Positions 12,107 to 21,604 of a DNA stretch of 40,027 nt are shown piece by piece. The position numbers and the translations under genes are program-made. The first letter of the stretch is position 1. Every line of letters begins with the position of its first letter. This DNA is from Flavobacteriaceae bacterium (GTDB taxonomy: Bacteria > Bacteroidota > Bacteroidia > Flavobacteriales > Flavobacteriaceae). The notes under the pieces were generated by a model. The model was not told where the DNA came from. It did no database searches and worked only from the letters and a program-made list of their open reading frames with translations. The stretch spans positions 1 to 40,027 of the forward strand of contig JANTFO010000010.1 in NCBI GenBank assembly GCA_024763365.1. Direction: 5' to 3'.

Positions 12107-12179
12107 CATAAAGACTTTTTCTTTATAAATAAATGTTTAATTTTGCAACTTTGTAAAGAAAGGCTTATGTGAGTCTTAA

Positions 12180-13760
<1,581 letters not shown>

Positions 13761-13793
13761 TAATTTAAAATGTAGAATTAAGAATTAAGAATT

Positions 13794-14072
13794 ATGCTGT
13801 TAGAAATCGTTACTCCCGAAGCTGTTATATTCAATGCCGAAGTCACTTCTGTTGCTGTACCCGGTGTAAATGGCGCATTTCAAATGTTAAATGACCACGC
13901 CCCTATCGTTTCACTTTTAAGTGAAGGAACTGTCAAAATAAAAGGGGAAAACATTTCTCTTTTGAGAGATTATAAAGACAAATTTACCTCAGAAGGTAAC
14001 GAATACCAGTTAGCTATTTCTGGCGGTACCATTGAAATGAGTAATAACAAAATTATTATTCTGGCAGATTAG
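13794..14072 (+). CDS. atpC: F0F1 ATP synthase subunit epsilon
   Basis: MLLEIVTPEAVIFNAEVTSVAVPGVNGAFQMLNDHAPIVSLLSEG; directly downstream of atpD. Confidence 0.93.
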   Translation: MLLEIVTPEAVIFNAEVTSVAVPGVNGAFQMLNDHAPIVSLLSEGTVKIKGENISLLRDYKDKFTSEGNEYQLAISGGTIEMSNNKIIILAD

Positions 14073-14086
14073 TATGATAAGAATTT

Positions 14087-14121
14087 AAAAAAGGGTGGTT
14101 AGTATTGACCACCCTTTTTTT
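14087..14121 (+). terminator. Bidirectional intrinsic terminator between convergent atpC and the YdeI-like gene
   Basis: aagggtggt/accaccctt stem flanked by A run and T run. Confidence 0.85.
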
Positions 14122-14626
14122 ATACATTTTTGAAAGCTAAGTGGAGTTCTTTAAAATCCAATTTGCCATTTACTTGAACTAAATAATTGCGTAATGTCAT
14201 CAGCTTATCCAGACGTTTTTGTTCAGTCTTAAATTTTCCAATAAGATGTAATAAAGATCGTTGTTTTCCTTTGGTAAGGTTGTGAAAAACTTTGTCAAAA
14301 TCAGGATCTTGTATTAATAACTCCGCAAATACTTCAGGAACGGGAATACCATATTTACTTTTGTCCGGGGTTAAGGTAACCTGTATGTTATCATTTAAAT
14401 CCAGCTTCAATTTATTCCTGATATCTTGATTGATATTAATAAAAAAACTTTCTTCACCTGTAGAAAGTATTGCACATTGAAATTGATATGTCCCATCAAG
14501 ATTACAAATCACTCTTTTAGATTTTTTTTTAAGAGCTAGGGCAACATCATTCGGTATTTTGATATGGTAATACCAAAGTTTGGAATTTTCAAATTTTTCT
14601 AAATTTGTAATAAAAGTATACTCCAT
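14120..14626 (-). CDS. DUF1905 / YdeI-OmpD-associated-like protein
   Basis: DUF1905-like N-terminus (WYYHIKIPNDVALAL...RVICNLDG) plus YdeI-like VPEVFAELLIQDPDFDKVFHNLTKGKQRSLL. Start at MEYTF is preferred because upstream ATGs lie in a terminator hairpin. Confidence 0.65.
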   Translation of the reverse strand: MEYTFITNLEKFENSKLWYYHIKIPNDVALALKKKSKRVICNLDGTYQFQCAILSTGEESFFININQDIRNKLKLDLNDNIQVTLTPDKSKYGIPVPEVFAELLIQDPDFDKVFHNLTKGKQRSLLHLIGKFKTEQKRLDKLMTLRNYLVQVNGKLDFKELHLAFKNV

Positions 14627-14658
14627 AAAAAAAGCCATTCGCATGAAGACGAATGGCT
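14627..14658 (-). terminator. Intrinsic terminator of the S8 peptidase gene
   Basis: agccattcg/cgaatggct 9-bp stem with T run on the minus strand. Confidence 0.8.
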
Positions 14659-14692
14659 AATTTAATATAAATAACTTATTCAGTAATTAAAT

Positions 14693-16456
14693 TTATTTTG
14701 CTTTTGATATTCTATCAGCTAATACTACTGCGTTATATGCATTTAATATTTTACCAGAAACTGATAACTTATTGAAATCAACCATAACAGGTTTAGCACC
14801 TCTACTGGCAGGTAATTTAACTTGTCTATTAAAATCAATACCTGAATCCATGATAATGTGTTTGACTTCACTGGCAGTCAAATTTGGATAGTAAGAACGT
14901 ACCAAAGCTGCTACACCCGCTACTTGCGGAGATGCCATAGAAGTACCTTGAATAGATTCATACTCGTTTTTAGGGAAAGTAGAATAGATCTCCAAACCGG
15001 GAGCAAAAACGTCTACATTCTTTTTACCATAGTTAGAAAAAGTAGCTACTAAGTTTTCATCAAAATGTCTTGTCATGGCACCAACAGTAATGACATTATC
15101 CGATATTTCAGTTAATTTATCTTTACTATCATTGGGAAAATTATCTGCAACATCTATATCTTCGTGATCATTACCAGCAGCGTGTACTAGTAAAACATCA
15201 TGGTCTGCTGCATACTTAATAGCATCAAATACCCAGTATTTATGAGGTGAGTAACTTTTACCAAAGCTCATATTGATTACTTGAGCACCATTGTCAACAG
15301 CATATCTAATAGCCAAGGCAACATCTTTGTCATATTCATCACCGTCTGGTACCGCACGAACAGACATCAAGGCTACATTATTAGTTACTCCGTTCATTCC
15401 TATACCATTATTTCTCTCTGCCATAATAATACCGGAAACGTGTGTGCCATGTATTTCATCATCTTTTGATCCAATCACCCAATTATTGCCATAAGGCACA
15501 TCTTTCAAATCATCAGGATTATCATTTGTGACACGACCTTTAAAATCAATATTATAATGGTAATCCGACTTTAAAGTGAAATAATCAATGGCACCTTGTA
15601 ATTGCTCAATACCTTCTTCAGGTGTTAAACCGGAAGCCAGCATTCTCATTAACATCTCTTTACCTTTATCTGTACTTTCTTCTTCTGGGGTAAATGCAGT
15701 TAAATCATCAAGTGTATAGGTATCCTTACCTAAAGATTTTTTTACCGATGCATCAGCTTTTTTCATGCTCTCTTGTAAGCCTATATACATTACTTTTTGT
15801 TTGAGCGCATCTTCTCTTTCTTTATCAACTTCTTCTTTTAACTCCATATAATGTTCTTTGGCATATTTAATTTTTTCTCTAACTTTTTCATTATCACCTT
15901 CTTGAGCCAAAATCTCTTTTTCATTCATCTTTTCCATTTGATCAGCAAGTTTTTTAACAATTCTAGTAATCTCTAATTGCTCAGGAGCTGAAGATCCTTC
16001 TTCACCACCTAAGAAATTCCATCCATGGATATCATCTACATATCCGTTTTTATCATCATCAATGTTATTATTTGGAATTTCATCTTCATTGGTCCAAATC
16101 AAATCATCCAAATCTTCATGTTCAATATCAATTCCTGAGTCTATCACACCTACAATAACTTTCTCTCCATTCTTCCCGGCAAGAAATTCATATGCTTTGT
16201 CTAAACTCATACCCGGTACGGAATCTTTATAAATGTCCATATGAGGCCACTGTTGAATTTCTTTTTCAGTCATTTCACTTTTTCTGGCTAAAACCTGATC
16301 TGTTTTAACTTGCATATCATAGTGTTTGGTCATCTCTGCTTTCTGTGCTGTCTGAATTTCTTTTTGTGTCTTGTTAGCAGAAGCTGTTTTGGTAGTTCCG
16401 CAACTTGCAAGTGCCAGTGCTAAACTAATTCCTGTTAATACGTGTAAAAATTTCAT
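14693..16456 (-). CDS. S8 family (subtilisin-like) serine peptidase lipoprotein
   Basis: Lipobox LALASCG; catalytic VIDSGIDIEHEDL (Asp), HGTHVSGII (His), GTSMASPQVAGVAAL (Ser). Confidence 0.92.
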   Translation of the reverse strand: MKFLHVLTGISLALALASCGTTKTASANKTQKEIQTAQKAEMTKHYDMQVKTDQVLARKSEMTEKEIQQWPHMDIYKDSVPGMSLDKAYEFLAGKNGEKVIVGVIDSGIDIEHEDLDDLIWTNEDEIPNNNIDDDKNGYVDDIHGWNFLGGEEGSSAPEQLEITRIVKKLADQMEKMNEKEILAQEGDNEKVREKIKYAKEHYMELKEEVDKEREDALKQKVMYIGLQESMKKADASVKKSLGKDTYTLDDLTAFTPEEESTDKGKEMLMRMLASGLTPEEGIEQLQGAIDYFTLKSDYHYNIDFKGRVTNDNPDDLKDVPYGNNWVIGSKDDEIHGTHVSGIIMAERNNGIGMNGVTNNVALMSVRAVPDGDEYDKDVALAIRYAVDNGAQVINMSFGKSYSPHKYWVFDAIKYAADHDVLLVHAAGNDHEDIDVADNFPNDSKDKLTEISDNVITVGAMTRHFDENLVATFSNYGKKNVDVFAPGLEIYSTFPKNEYESIQGTSMASPQVAGVAALVRSYYPNLTASEVKHIIMDSGIDFNRQVKLPASRGAKPVMVDFNKLSVSGKILNAYNAVVLADRISKAK

Positions 16457-16516
16457 ATTTCGATTTAAAAATTACTTTGTTAATTTGTGTTTAAATAGGT
16501 TTAAAAGTTACGATTA

Positions 16517-17374
16517 TTAAAAAATATCTTCAAAGGTATGTGTTTTTTCCAAGCGCACCCCTTTTTCAGTATGTTTTAGGGTACAAAGTTCATTATCGGC
16601 ATCGTGTTCTAAAAATAGGTAATATTCTTCATCTGCTGCTCTTTGTAAAAATGTTGCTTTTTCCTCCAAAGTTAAAAGTGGCCTTGTATCATAACCCATC
16701 ACATAGGGCAATGGAATATGTCCTACTGTTGGAAGCAGGTCGGCCATAAAAACTAATTTCTTACCCTTGTAATTGATATGGGGTATCATCATTTTATCTG
16801 TATGTCCATTGACAAAAAAAACATCAAAGCCCAGAGCACTATTTCTTAGAAAATCCCCTTCAGGAATATTGACAAAATGTAGCTGTCCACTTTCTTGAAT
16901 AGGCATTATATTTTCTGTAAGGAATGAAGCTTTTTCGCGTGGATTGGGTTTTATAGCCCACTCCCAGTGATTGCTATTACTCCAATACCGGGCATTTTTA
17001 AAAGCCGGTTCATATGCGGTACGGTTTTTATTCCATTGAATACTGCCTCCACAATGATCAAAATGTAAGTGGGTCAAAAATACATCAGTAATATCATCGC
17101 GATGAAAACCATATTTAGCTAAGGATTTATCCAAAGATGCATCACCATATAAATAATAATACCCAAAAAATTTATCCGATTGTTTGTCTCCCATCCCGTT
17201 ATCTATCAAGATCAACCGGTTACCCTCTTCAATAAGCATAGCCCGCATACTCATGGAAATCATATTATTACTATCAGCCGGATTGGTTCGTTGCCATAAA
17301 GATTTTGGCACTACACCAAACATAGCTCCTCCATCTAGTTTAAAATTTCCGGTTTCAATAGGATAGATACGCAT
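16517..17374 (-). CDS. MBL fold metallo-hydrolase
   Basis: VFLTHLHFDHCGG metal-binding motif, NGHTDKMM, FLEHD. Confidence 0.88.
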   Translation of the reverse strand: MRIYPIETGNFKLDGGAMFGVVPKSLWQRTNPADSNNMISMSMRAMLIEEGNRLILIDNGMGDKQSDKFFGYYYLYGDASLDKSLAKYGFHRDDITDVFLTHLHFDHCGGSIQWNKNRTAYEPAFKNARYWSNSNHWEWAIKPNPREKASFLTENIMPIQESGQLHFVNIPEGDFLRNSALGFDVFFVNGHTDKMMIPHINYKGKKLVFMADLLPTVGHIPLPYVMGYDTRPLLTLEEKATFLQRAADEEYYLFLEHDADNELCTLKHTEKGVRLEKTHTFEDIF

Positions 17375-17504
17375 AAATTAAAAAGGATTTATAATATCAA
17401 AAATCTTAAGATTTTCTGTAAAAAACAAAGGTGAGAAAAATTAAAGCGTTAGATTGTTAAGAAAAACAAAAAATCCATTCTCAAATAAGATGAGAATGGA
17501 CTTG

Positions 17505-17575
17505 AGGCGTCAAGCGGATTCGAACCGCTGTACAAGGTTTTGCAGACCTCTGCCTAACCACTCGGCCATGACGCC
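17505..17575 (-). tRNA. tRNA-Cys (GCA)
   Basis: Reverse complement GGCGTCATGGCCGAGTGGTTAGGCAGAGGTCTGCAAAACCTTGTACAGCGGTTCGAATCCGCTTGACGCCT; full cloverleaf, anticodon GCA, discriminator U. Confidence 0.97.
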
Positions 17576-17618
17576 TTTAGAGCATGCAAATTTAGGAAAA
17601 ATATTAGTAATTCTTTAC

Positions 17619-17981
17619 TTACTTAGGACGTTTTTTTGACATGCTGATTGAAACTTCCGATACATTTCCCATGATGGGTGGATTTACTTTAGCCACAACT
17701 ACACATACCTTTCTAACCATTGGAAGATCATTTAACACACGATCCAATATACGCTTAGCTACATGTTCCAGCAGATCTGCTCGAATAGCCATCTCTTCTT
17801 TAACAATACTATTTAAGTATACATAATCAACTGTATCAGAAAGTTGATCGCTTTTTGCGGACTTACTCAAATCTGCTTTTACATTGAGATCAACGATGTA
17901 GTCACTGCCTATTTTAGCTTCTTCATCCAAACAACCGTGATAAGCATATAGTTTAATATTTTTGAGTGTGATTTTATCCAT
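17619..17981 (-). CDS. folB: Dihydroneopterin aldolase
   Basis: MDKITLKNIKLYAYHGCLDEEAKIGSDYIVDL...DTVDYV pattern. Confidence 0.93.
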   Translation of the reverse strand: MDKITLKNIKLYAYHGCLDEEAKIGSDYIVDLNVKADLSKSAKSDQLSDTVDYVYLNSIVKEEMAIRADLLEHVAKRILDRVLNDLPMVRKVCVVVAKVNPPIMGNVSEVSISMSKKRPK

Positions 17982-18888
17982 TTTTTTTGTGTTTGCTAAT
18001 CCAATTTAAAGTTGTTTCTTCATCTTGTTCCAATTGTTTTCTTAAGCCATCTAAATTTTCAAACTTCTTTTCATCTCGCAATCTATGCAAGACTATTATT
18101 CTTAATTTTTGATAATAGAGGTCTTCATTGAAATTAAAAAAATGCACCTCTATGGTACGCGTCTTTCCGTCCACTGTAGGTCGAAAACCAATGTTCATCA
18201 TCCCAAAAAAAGCTTGTTCATTTAGCTTACTTTTTACAATATAAACACCCTCTTTTGGAATAATTTTATTGGAATAATCCAAAGCAATATTGGCTGTTTG
18301 ATAACCGATTTTTCTACCTAACTGATTCCCTTGTATCACTTTTCCAGAAAGGCAAAAATCATAACCTAAAAAATCGTTTGCCTTATCAATATTCCCTTTT
18401 TTTAATTCATTTCTAATTAAGGTAGAACTTACCAATTCCCCTTTATGATAAAAAGGTGTAATACGCTCTAAATCAAAACCTTTAGATTCACTTAATTCAG
18501 AAAGCATGGCCATATTACCTTCTTTGTTCTTGCCAAAACTATGGTCGTGTCCTACTATCAAAAACTTCATGCTTAACCTGTCTAATAAAGTATCAATAAT
18601 AAATTGTTCAGCACTTAGCTCAGAAAATGCTTTGGTAAATTCTTGCACATAGACCAATTCGACTCCTTGGTTTTTCAACATTTTAACCCTTTCTTCAATA
18701 GAAATCAGCAATTTTAAAGGTTTTTCAGGAGAAAGCACATGAGAGGGATGCGGAAAAAAAGTGACTAGGATTGGAACTAAATTCTTTTCTTGTGCTACTC
18801 TTAATAATCTATCTATTACTTTTTGATGTCCTAAATGAACACCATCAAAAGTACCTAAAGCGATAACACTATTCTCGTTTGAATGCAT
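17974..18888 (-). CDS. ribF: Bifunctional riboflavin kinase/FAD synthetase
   Basis: VIALGTFDGVHLGHQKVI, GHDHSFGKNKEG, STLIRNELKKG, GYQTANIALD...GVYIVK, HFFNFNEDLY. Confidence 0.95.
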   Translation of the reverse strand: MHSNENSVIALGTFDGVHLGHQKVIDRLLRVAQEKNLVPILVTFFPHPSHVLSPEKPLKLLISIEERVKMLKNQGVELVYVQEFTKAFSELSAEQFIIDTLLDRLSMKFLIVGHDHSFGKNKEGNMAMLSELSESKGFDLERITPFYHKGELVSSTLIRNELKKGNIDKANDFLGYDFCLSGKVIQGNQLGRKIGYQTANIALDYSNKIIPKEGVYIVKSKLNEQAFFGMMNIGFRPTVDGKTRTIEVHFFNFNEDLYYQKLRIIVLHRLRDEKKFENLDGLRKQLEQDEETTLNWISKHKKNG

Positions 18889-18914
18889 ATGTTAAGATAA
18901 ATAAAGTAATAAAA

Positions 18915-18948
18915 ATAAAAAAAGTGTCGCTGGTAAGCGCAACACTTT
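18915..18948 (-). terminator. Intrinsic terminator downstream of tRNA-Leu
   Basis: aaagtgt(cgc..gcg)acacttt hairpin with T-rich tail on the minus strand. Confidence 0.7.
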
Positions 18949-19037
18949 ATAAATATCTTCTATTTTATATTTAGAAACGACTTTATGAGTTTCTTAAATT
19001 CAACCAATTTAAAATTCAGAATTTTAAATCTGAAAAG

Positions 19038-19121
19038 TACCTCGGGTGGGAATCGAACCCACACGGTATTGCTACCACTGGATTTTGAATCCAGCGCGTC
19101 TACCAGTTCCGCCACCGAGGC
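19038..19121 (-). tRNA. tRNA-Leu (CAA)
   Basis: Reverse complement GCCTCGGTGGCGGAACTGGTAGACGCGCTGGATTCAAAATCCAGTGGTAGCAATACCGTGTGGGTTCGATTCCCACCCGAGGTA; long variable arm, anticodon CAA. Confidence 0.96.
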
Positions 19122-19192
19122 TAAACTTTAAGGGGTGACAAAATTATAATATTTTTTTAATTTTGTGAGAAATAATCCAATATTTCTCTTTC

Positions 19193-20134
19193 ATGTCTTC
19201 ATCTGAGTTAAGCCCAAAAGTATTTGCTTGTTCACAAAGTGAAAAATTAGCCAAAAAAATTGCAAAACATCTAAATACAAAATTAGGAAATGTAAAACTG
19301 CAAAATTTTAGTGATGGGGAGTTTCAACCTGCTTTCGAAGAATCCGTAAGAGGCAGGCGTGTTTTTATTGTCGGGTCTACAATGCCACCGGCAGACAACC
19401 TGATGGAACTCCTACTATTATTAGACGCTGCCAAAAGAGCGTCTGCCCGACACATTACAGCCGTAATCCCTTATTTTGGTTGGGCACGCCAAGATAGAAA
19501 AGACAAACCTCGTGTTGCTATAGGTGCGAAACTGGTGGCGAACTTGATACAAAGCGCAGGTGCTACCCGAATCATGACCATGGACCTGCATGCCGACCAA
19601 ATCCAAGGTTTTTTTGAAAAACCCGTTGACCATCTATATGCATCTACCATATTTCTTCCGGAGATTAAAAAAATGGAATTGGACAATTTGGTCATTGCTT
19701 CTCCCGATATGGGAGGTTCTAAAAGAGCCTATGCGTATTCAAAATATCTAAATTCTGAAGTAGTAATTTGCTATAAACAAAGAAAAAAAGCCAATGTGAT
19801 CAGCAAAATGGAACTAATTGGTTATGTAAAAGGTAAAAATGTTATTCTGGTCGATGATATGGTTGATACAGCCGGAACACTTGTCAAAGCAGCCGATTTA
19901 ATGATGAAAAGAGGTGCTTTGAGTGTGCGTGCTATAGCTACTCACGCTATACTTTCAGGAGATGCTCATAATCGTATCAGCGAGTCAAAATTAGAAGAAT
20001 TAATAGTGACTGATACTATTCCTTTAAAATTTAAAAATAATAAGATAAAAGTTGTATCTTGCGCCCCCTTATTTGCTGAGGTTATGCAGATGGTGCATAG
20101 CAATGCTTCAATAAGCGGACAGTTTTTAATGTAA
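19193..20134 (+). CDS. prs: Ribose-phosphate pyrophosphokinase
   Basis: FSDGEFQP, PYFGWARQDRK, MTMDLHADQIQGFF, VILVDDMVDTAGTLVKAA (PRPP-binding). The ATG is at 19193. Confidence 0.96.
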   Translation: MSSSELSPKVFACSQSEKLAKKIAKHLNTKLGNVKLQNFSDGEFQPAFEESVRGRRVFIVGSTMPPADNLMELLLLLDAAKRASARHITAVIPYFGWARQDRKDKPRVAIGAKLVANLIQSAGATRIMTMDLHADQIQGFFEKPVDHLYASTIFLPEIKKMELDNLVIASPDMGGSKRAYAYSKYLNSEVVICYKQRKKANVISKMELIGYVKGKNVILVDDMVDTAGTLVKAADLMMKRGALSVRAIATHAILSGDAHNRISESKLEELIVTDTIPLKFKNNKIKVVSCAPLFAEVMQMVHSNASISGQFLM

Positions 20135-20151
20135 ATTATTTTAATTTTATT

Positions 20152-20811
20152 ATGCAATCAATTACAATCAAAGGATCTAAAAGAGAAAGCGTAGGCAAGA
20201 AAGCTACTCGAGTACTACGTAATGCTGATAAGGTTCCTTGCGTGATATACGGCGAGGGTGAACCAGTACATTTTTCAGCAGACGAAATTACATTCAAGCC
20301 TTTAGTATATACTCCGAATGTATATTTTGCAAATATTGAATTGGACAACGGGGAAACTTATAATGCAGTGATGCAAGACATCCAGTTTCATCCGGTGAGT
20401 GAAAGAATTCTTCACATTGACTTTTACCAATTAAACAAAGAAAAACCATTGAACATCAATCTTCCTGTAAAATTAGAAGGTACTTCAGTAGGGGTCAGAA
20501 ATGGTGGTGTATTGCGTTTCCCAAATCGTAAATTATCAGTTACAGCACTCCCAGATGATCTACCTGATTTCTTAACGGTAGATATTTCAAAGCTTAAAAT
20601 TGGTGATAAGTTCTTTGTAAGAGAATTCGACGAAGAAAAACTCACTTTTAACCACCCCGGAGATATGGTAGTTTGCCAAGTAAGAACAGCTAGAGCTGCT
20701 ATAGTTGATGCTGTCGAAGAAGAGGAAGAAGGCGAGGAAGGTGAAGAAGGTGCAACTGAAGGCGGTGATGCCCCAGCTGAAAGTGGTGGAGACACCCCTG
20801 CAGAAGAATAA
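20152..20811 (+). CDS. rplY: 50S ribosomal protein L25/general stress protein Ctc
   Basis: RESVGKKATRVLRNADKVPCVIYG, HPVSERILHIDFYQL, acidic C-terminal tail. Confidence 0.93.
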   Translation: MQSITIKGSKRESVGKKATRVLRNADKVPCVIYGEGEPVHFSADEITFKPLVYTPNVYFANIELDNGETYNAVMQDIQFHPVSERILHIDFYQLNKEKPLNINLPVKLEGTSVGVRNGGVLRFPNRKLSVTALPDDLPDFLTVDISKLKIGDKFFVREFDEEKLTFNHPGDMVVCQVRTARAAIVDAVEEEEEGEEGEEGATEGGDAPAESGGDTPAEE

Positions 20812-20862
20812 ATAACAACTCAAATTTTTTGAGAAGTATTTTTTCAAAATTTGAAATTTTGA

Positions 20863-20870
20863 TATATTTG
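20863..20870 (+). promoter_or_regulatory. Candidate Bacteroidota -7 element for tRNA-Phe
   Basis: TATATTTG matches the TAnnTTTG -7 consensus, 26 bp upstream of the tRNA-Phe 5' end. Confidence 0.5.
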
Positions 20871-20896
20871 CATGCTCATTTTAAATATGAGTATCT

Positions 20897-20969
20897 GGTA
20901 CCTTAGCTCAGTTGGTAGAGCAAAGGACTGAAAATCCTTGTGTCCCTGGTTCGATTCCTGGAGGTACCA
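20897..20969 (+). tRNA. tRNA-Phe (GAA)
   Basis: GGTACCTTAGCTCAGTTGGTAGAGCAAAGGACTGAAAATCCTTGTGTCCCTGGTTCGATTCCTGGAGGTACCA; anticodon GAA, perfect acceptor and anticodon stems. Confidence 0.95.
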
Positions 20970-21120
20970 CACAAAAAGCCCTGAATAACAGGGCTTTTTT
21001 ATTTAATAATTGTCAATGCATTATTTTTATATCATTTACAGCTATTCAACTGATTCTTACTACATTGGTGAAACACAAGATTTAGAAAATAGAATTATTA
21101 AACATAATAATCATACATTC
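20958..21120 (+). repeat. Direct repeat copy 1: tRNA-Phe 3' end + terminator + GIY-YIG 5' part
   Basis: Aligned by eye without gaps to 21326-21488 (constant offset 368 bp); 4 differences in 163 bp. Confidence 0.95.
20973..21000 (+). terminator. Intrinsic terminator of tRNA-Phe
   Basis: AAAAAGCCCTG-aataa-CAGGGCTTTTTT. Confidence 0.9.
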
Positions 21121-21291
21121 CAAAAAGCCTATACCAAAAAAGCAAAAGATTGGGAATACGTCTTAAAATATGAATGTGGCAATAGGTCGAATGCTCAAAA
21201 AATTGAGAGGTTTGTCAAAAAAATGAAAAGCAGCGTATTTATTCAAAAACTGATAAAAAATCCAAATATCATAGCGGAACTACCTATTTAA
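21016..21291 (+). CDS. Small GIY-YIG nuclease family protein
   Basis: MHYFYIIYSYSTDSYYIGETQDLENRIIKHN...KIERFVKKMKSS: YIIY...YYIG core, conserved Arg and Glu. The ATG at 21016 is preferred over the TTG at 21010. Confidence 0.88.
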   Translation: MHYFYIIYSYSTDSYYIGETQDLENRIIKHNNHTFQKAYTKKAKDWEYVLKYECGNRSNAQKIERFVKKMKSSVFIQKLIKNPNIIAELPI

Positions 21292-21325
21292 CAAGAAGTG
21301 TCCTGGTTCCCCCGATGATTCGGGG

Positions 21326-21488
21326 CTGGAGGTACCACACAAAAAGCCCTGAATAACAGGGCTTTTTTGATTTATAATTGTCAATGCATTATTTTTATAT
21401 CATTTACAGCTATTCAACTGATTCTTACTACATCGGTGAAACACAAGATTTAGAAAATAGAATTATTAAACATAATAATCATACATTC
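21326..21488 (+). repeat. Direct repeat copy 2: degenerate tRNA-Phe 3' end + terminator + GIY-YIG 5' part
   Basis: Near-identical to 20958-21120; preceded by tgtcctggttc, a partial T-arm copy, then a palindrome. Confidence 0.95.
21341..21368 (+). terminator. Duplicated copy of the tRNA-Phe terminator
   Basis: Same AAAAAGCCCTGAATAACAGGGCTTTTTT as at 20973-21000. Confidence 0.85.
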
Positions 21489-21539
21489 TATAAAAACCAT
21501 TACAAAAAGACTTCAGGCAAATATTATAAGTCTTACTAA
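21384..21539 (+). pseudogene. Truncated second GIY-YIG copy (51 codons)
   Basis: MHYFYIIYSYSTDSYYIGETQDLENRIIKHNNHTF then YKNHYKKTSGKYYKSY*; lacks the catalytic Glu half of the domain. Confidence 0.85.
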
Positions 21540-21604
21540 AAATTGAGAACTTAATAGTTTTTCTCTAGTTTTTATACTTAAAAAGTTTGAATAACTTTAA
21601 GGTA

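Noticed and set aside
13765-13793. Short aattaag tandem repeat before atpC as a possible regulatory array
   Set aside because: Only about 2.5 units of 7 bp, of AT-rich composition; expected by chance in this genome.
20424-20795. 123-aa minus-strand ORF opposite rplY (MSPPLSAGASPPSVAPSSPSSPSSSSST...)
   Set aside because: Shadow ORF created by the acidic Glu/Gly-rich C-terminus of L25 on the other strand.
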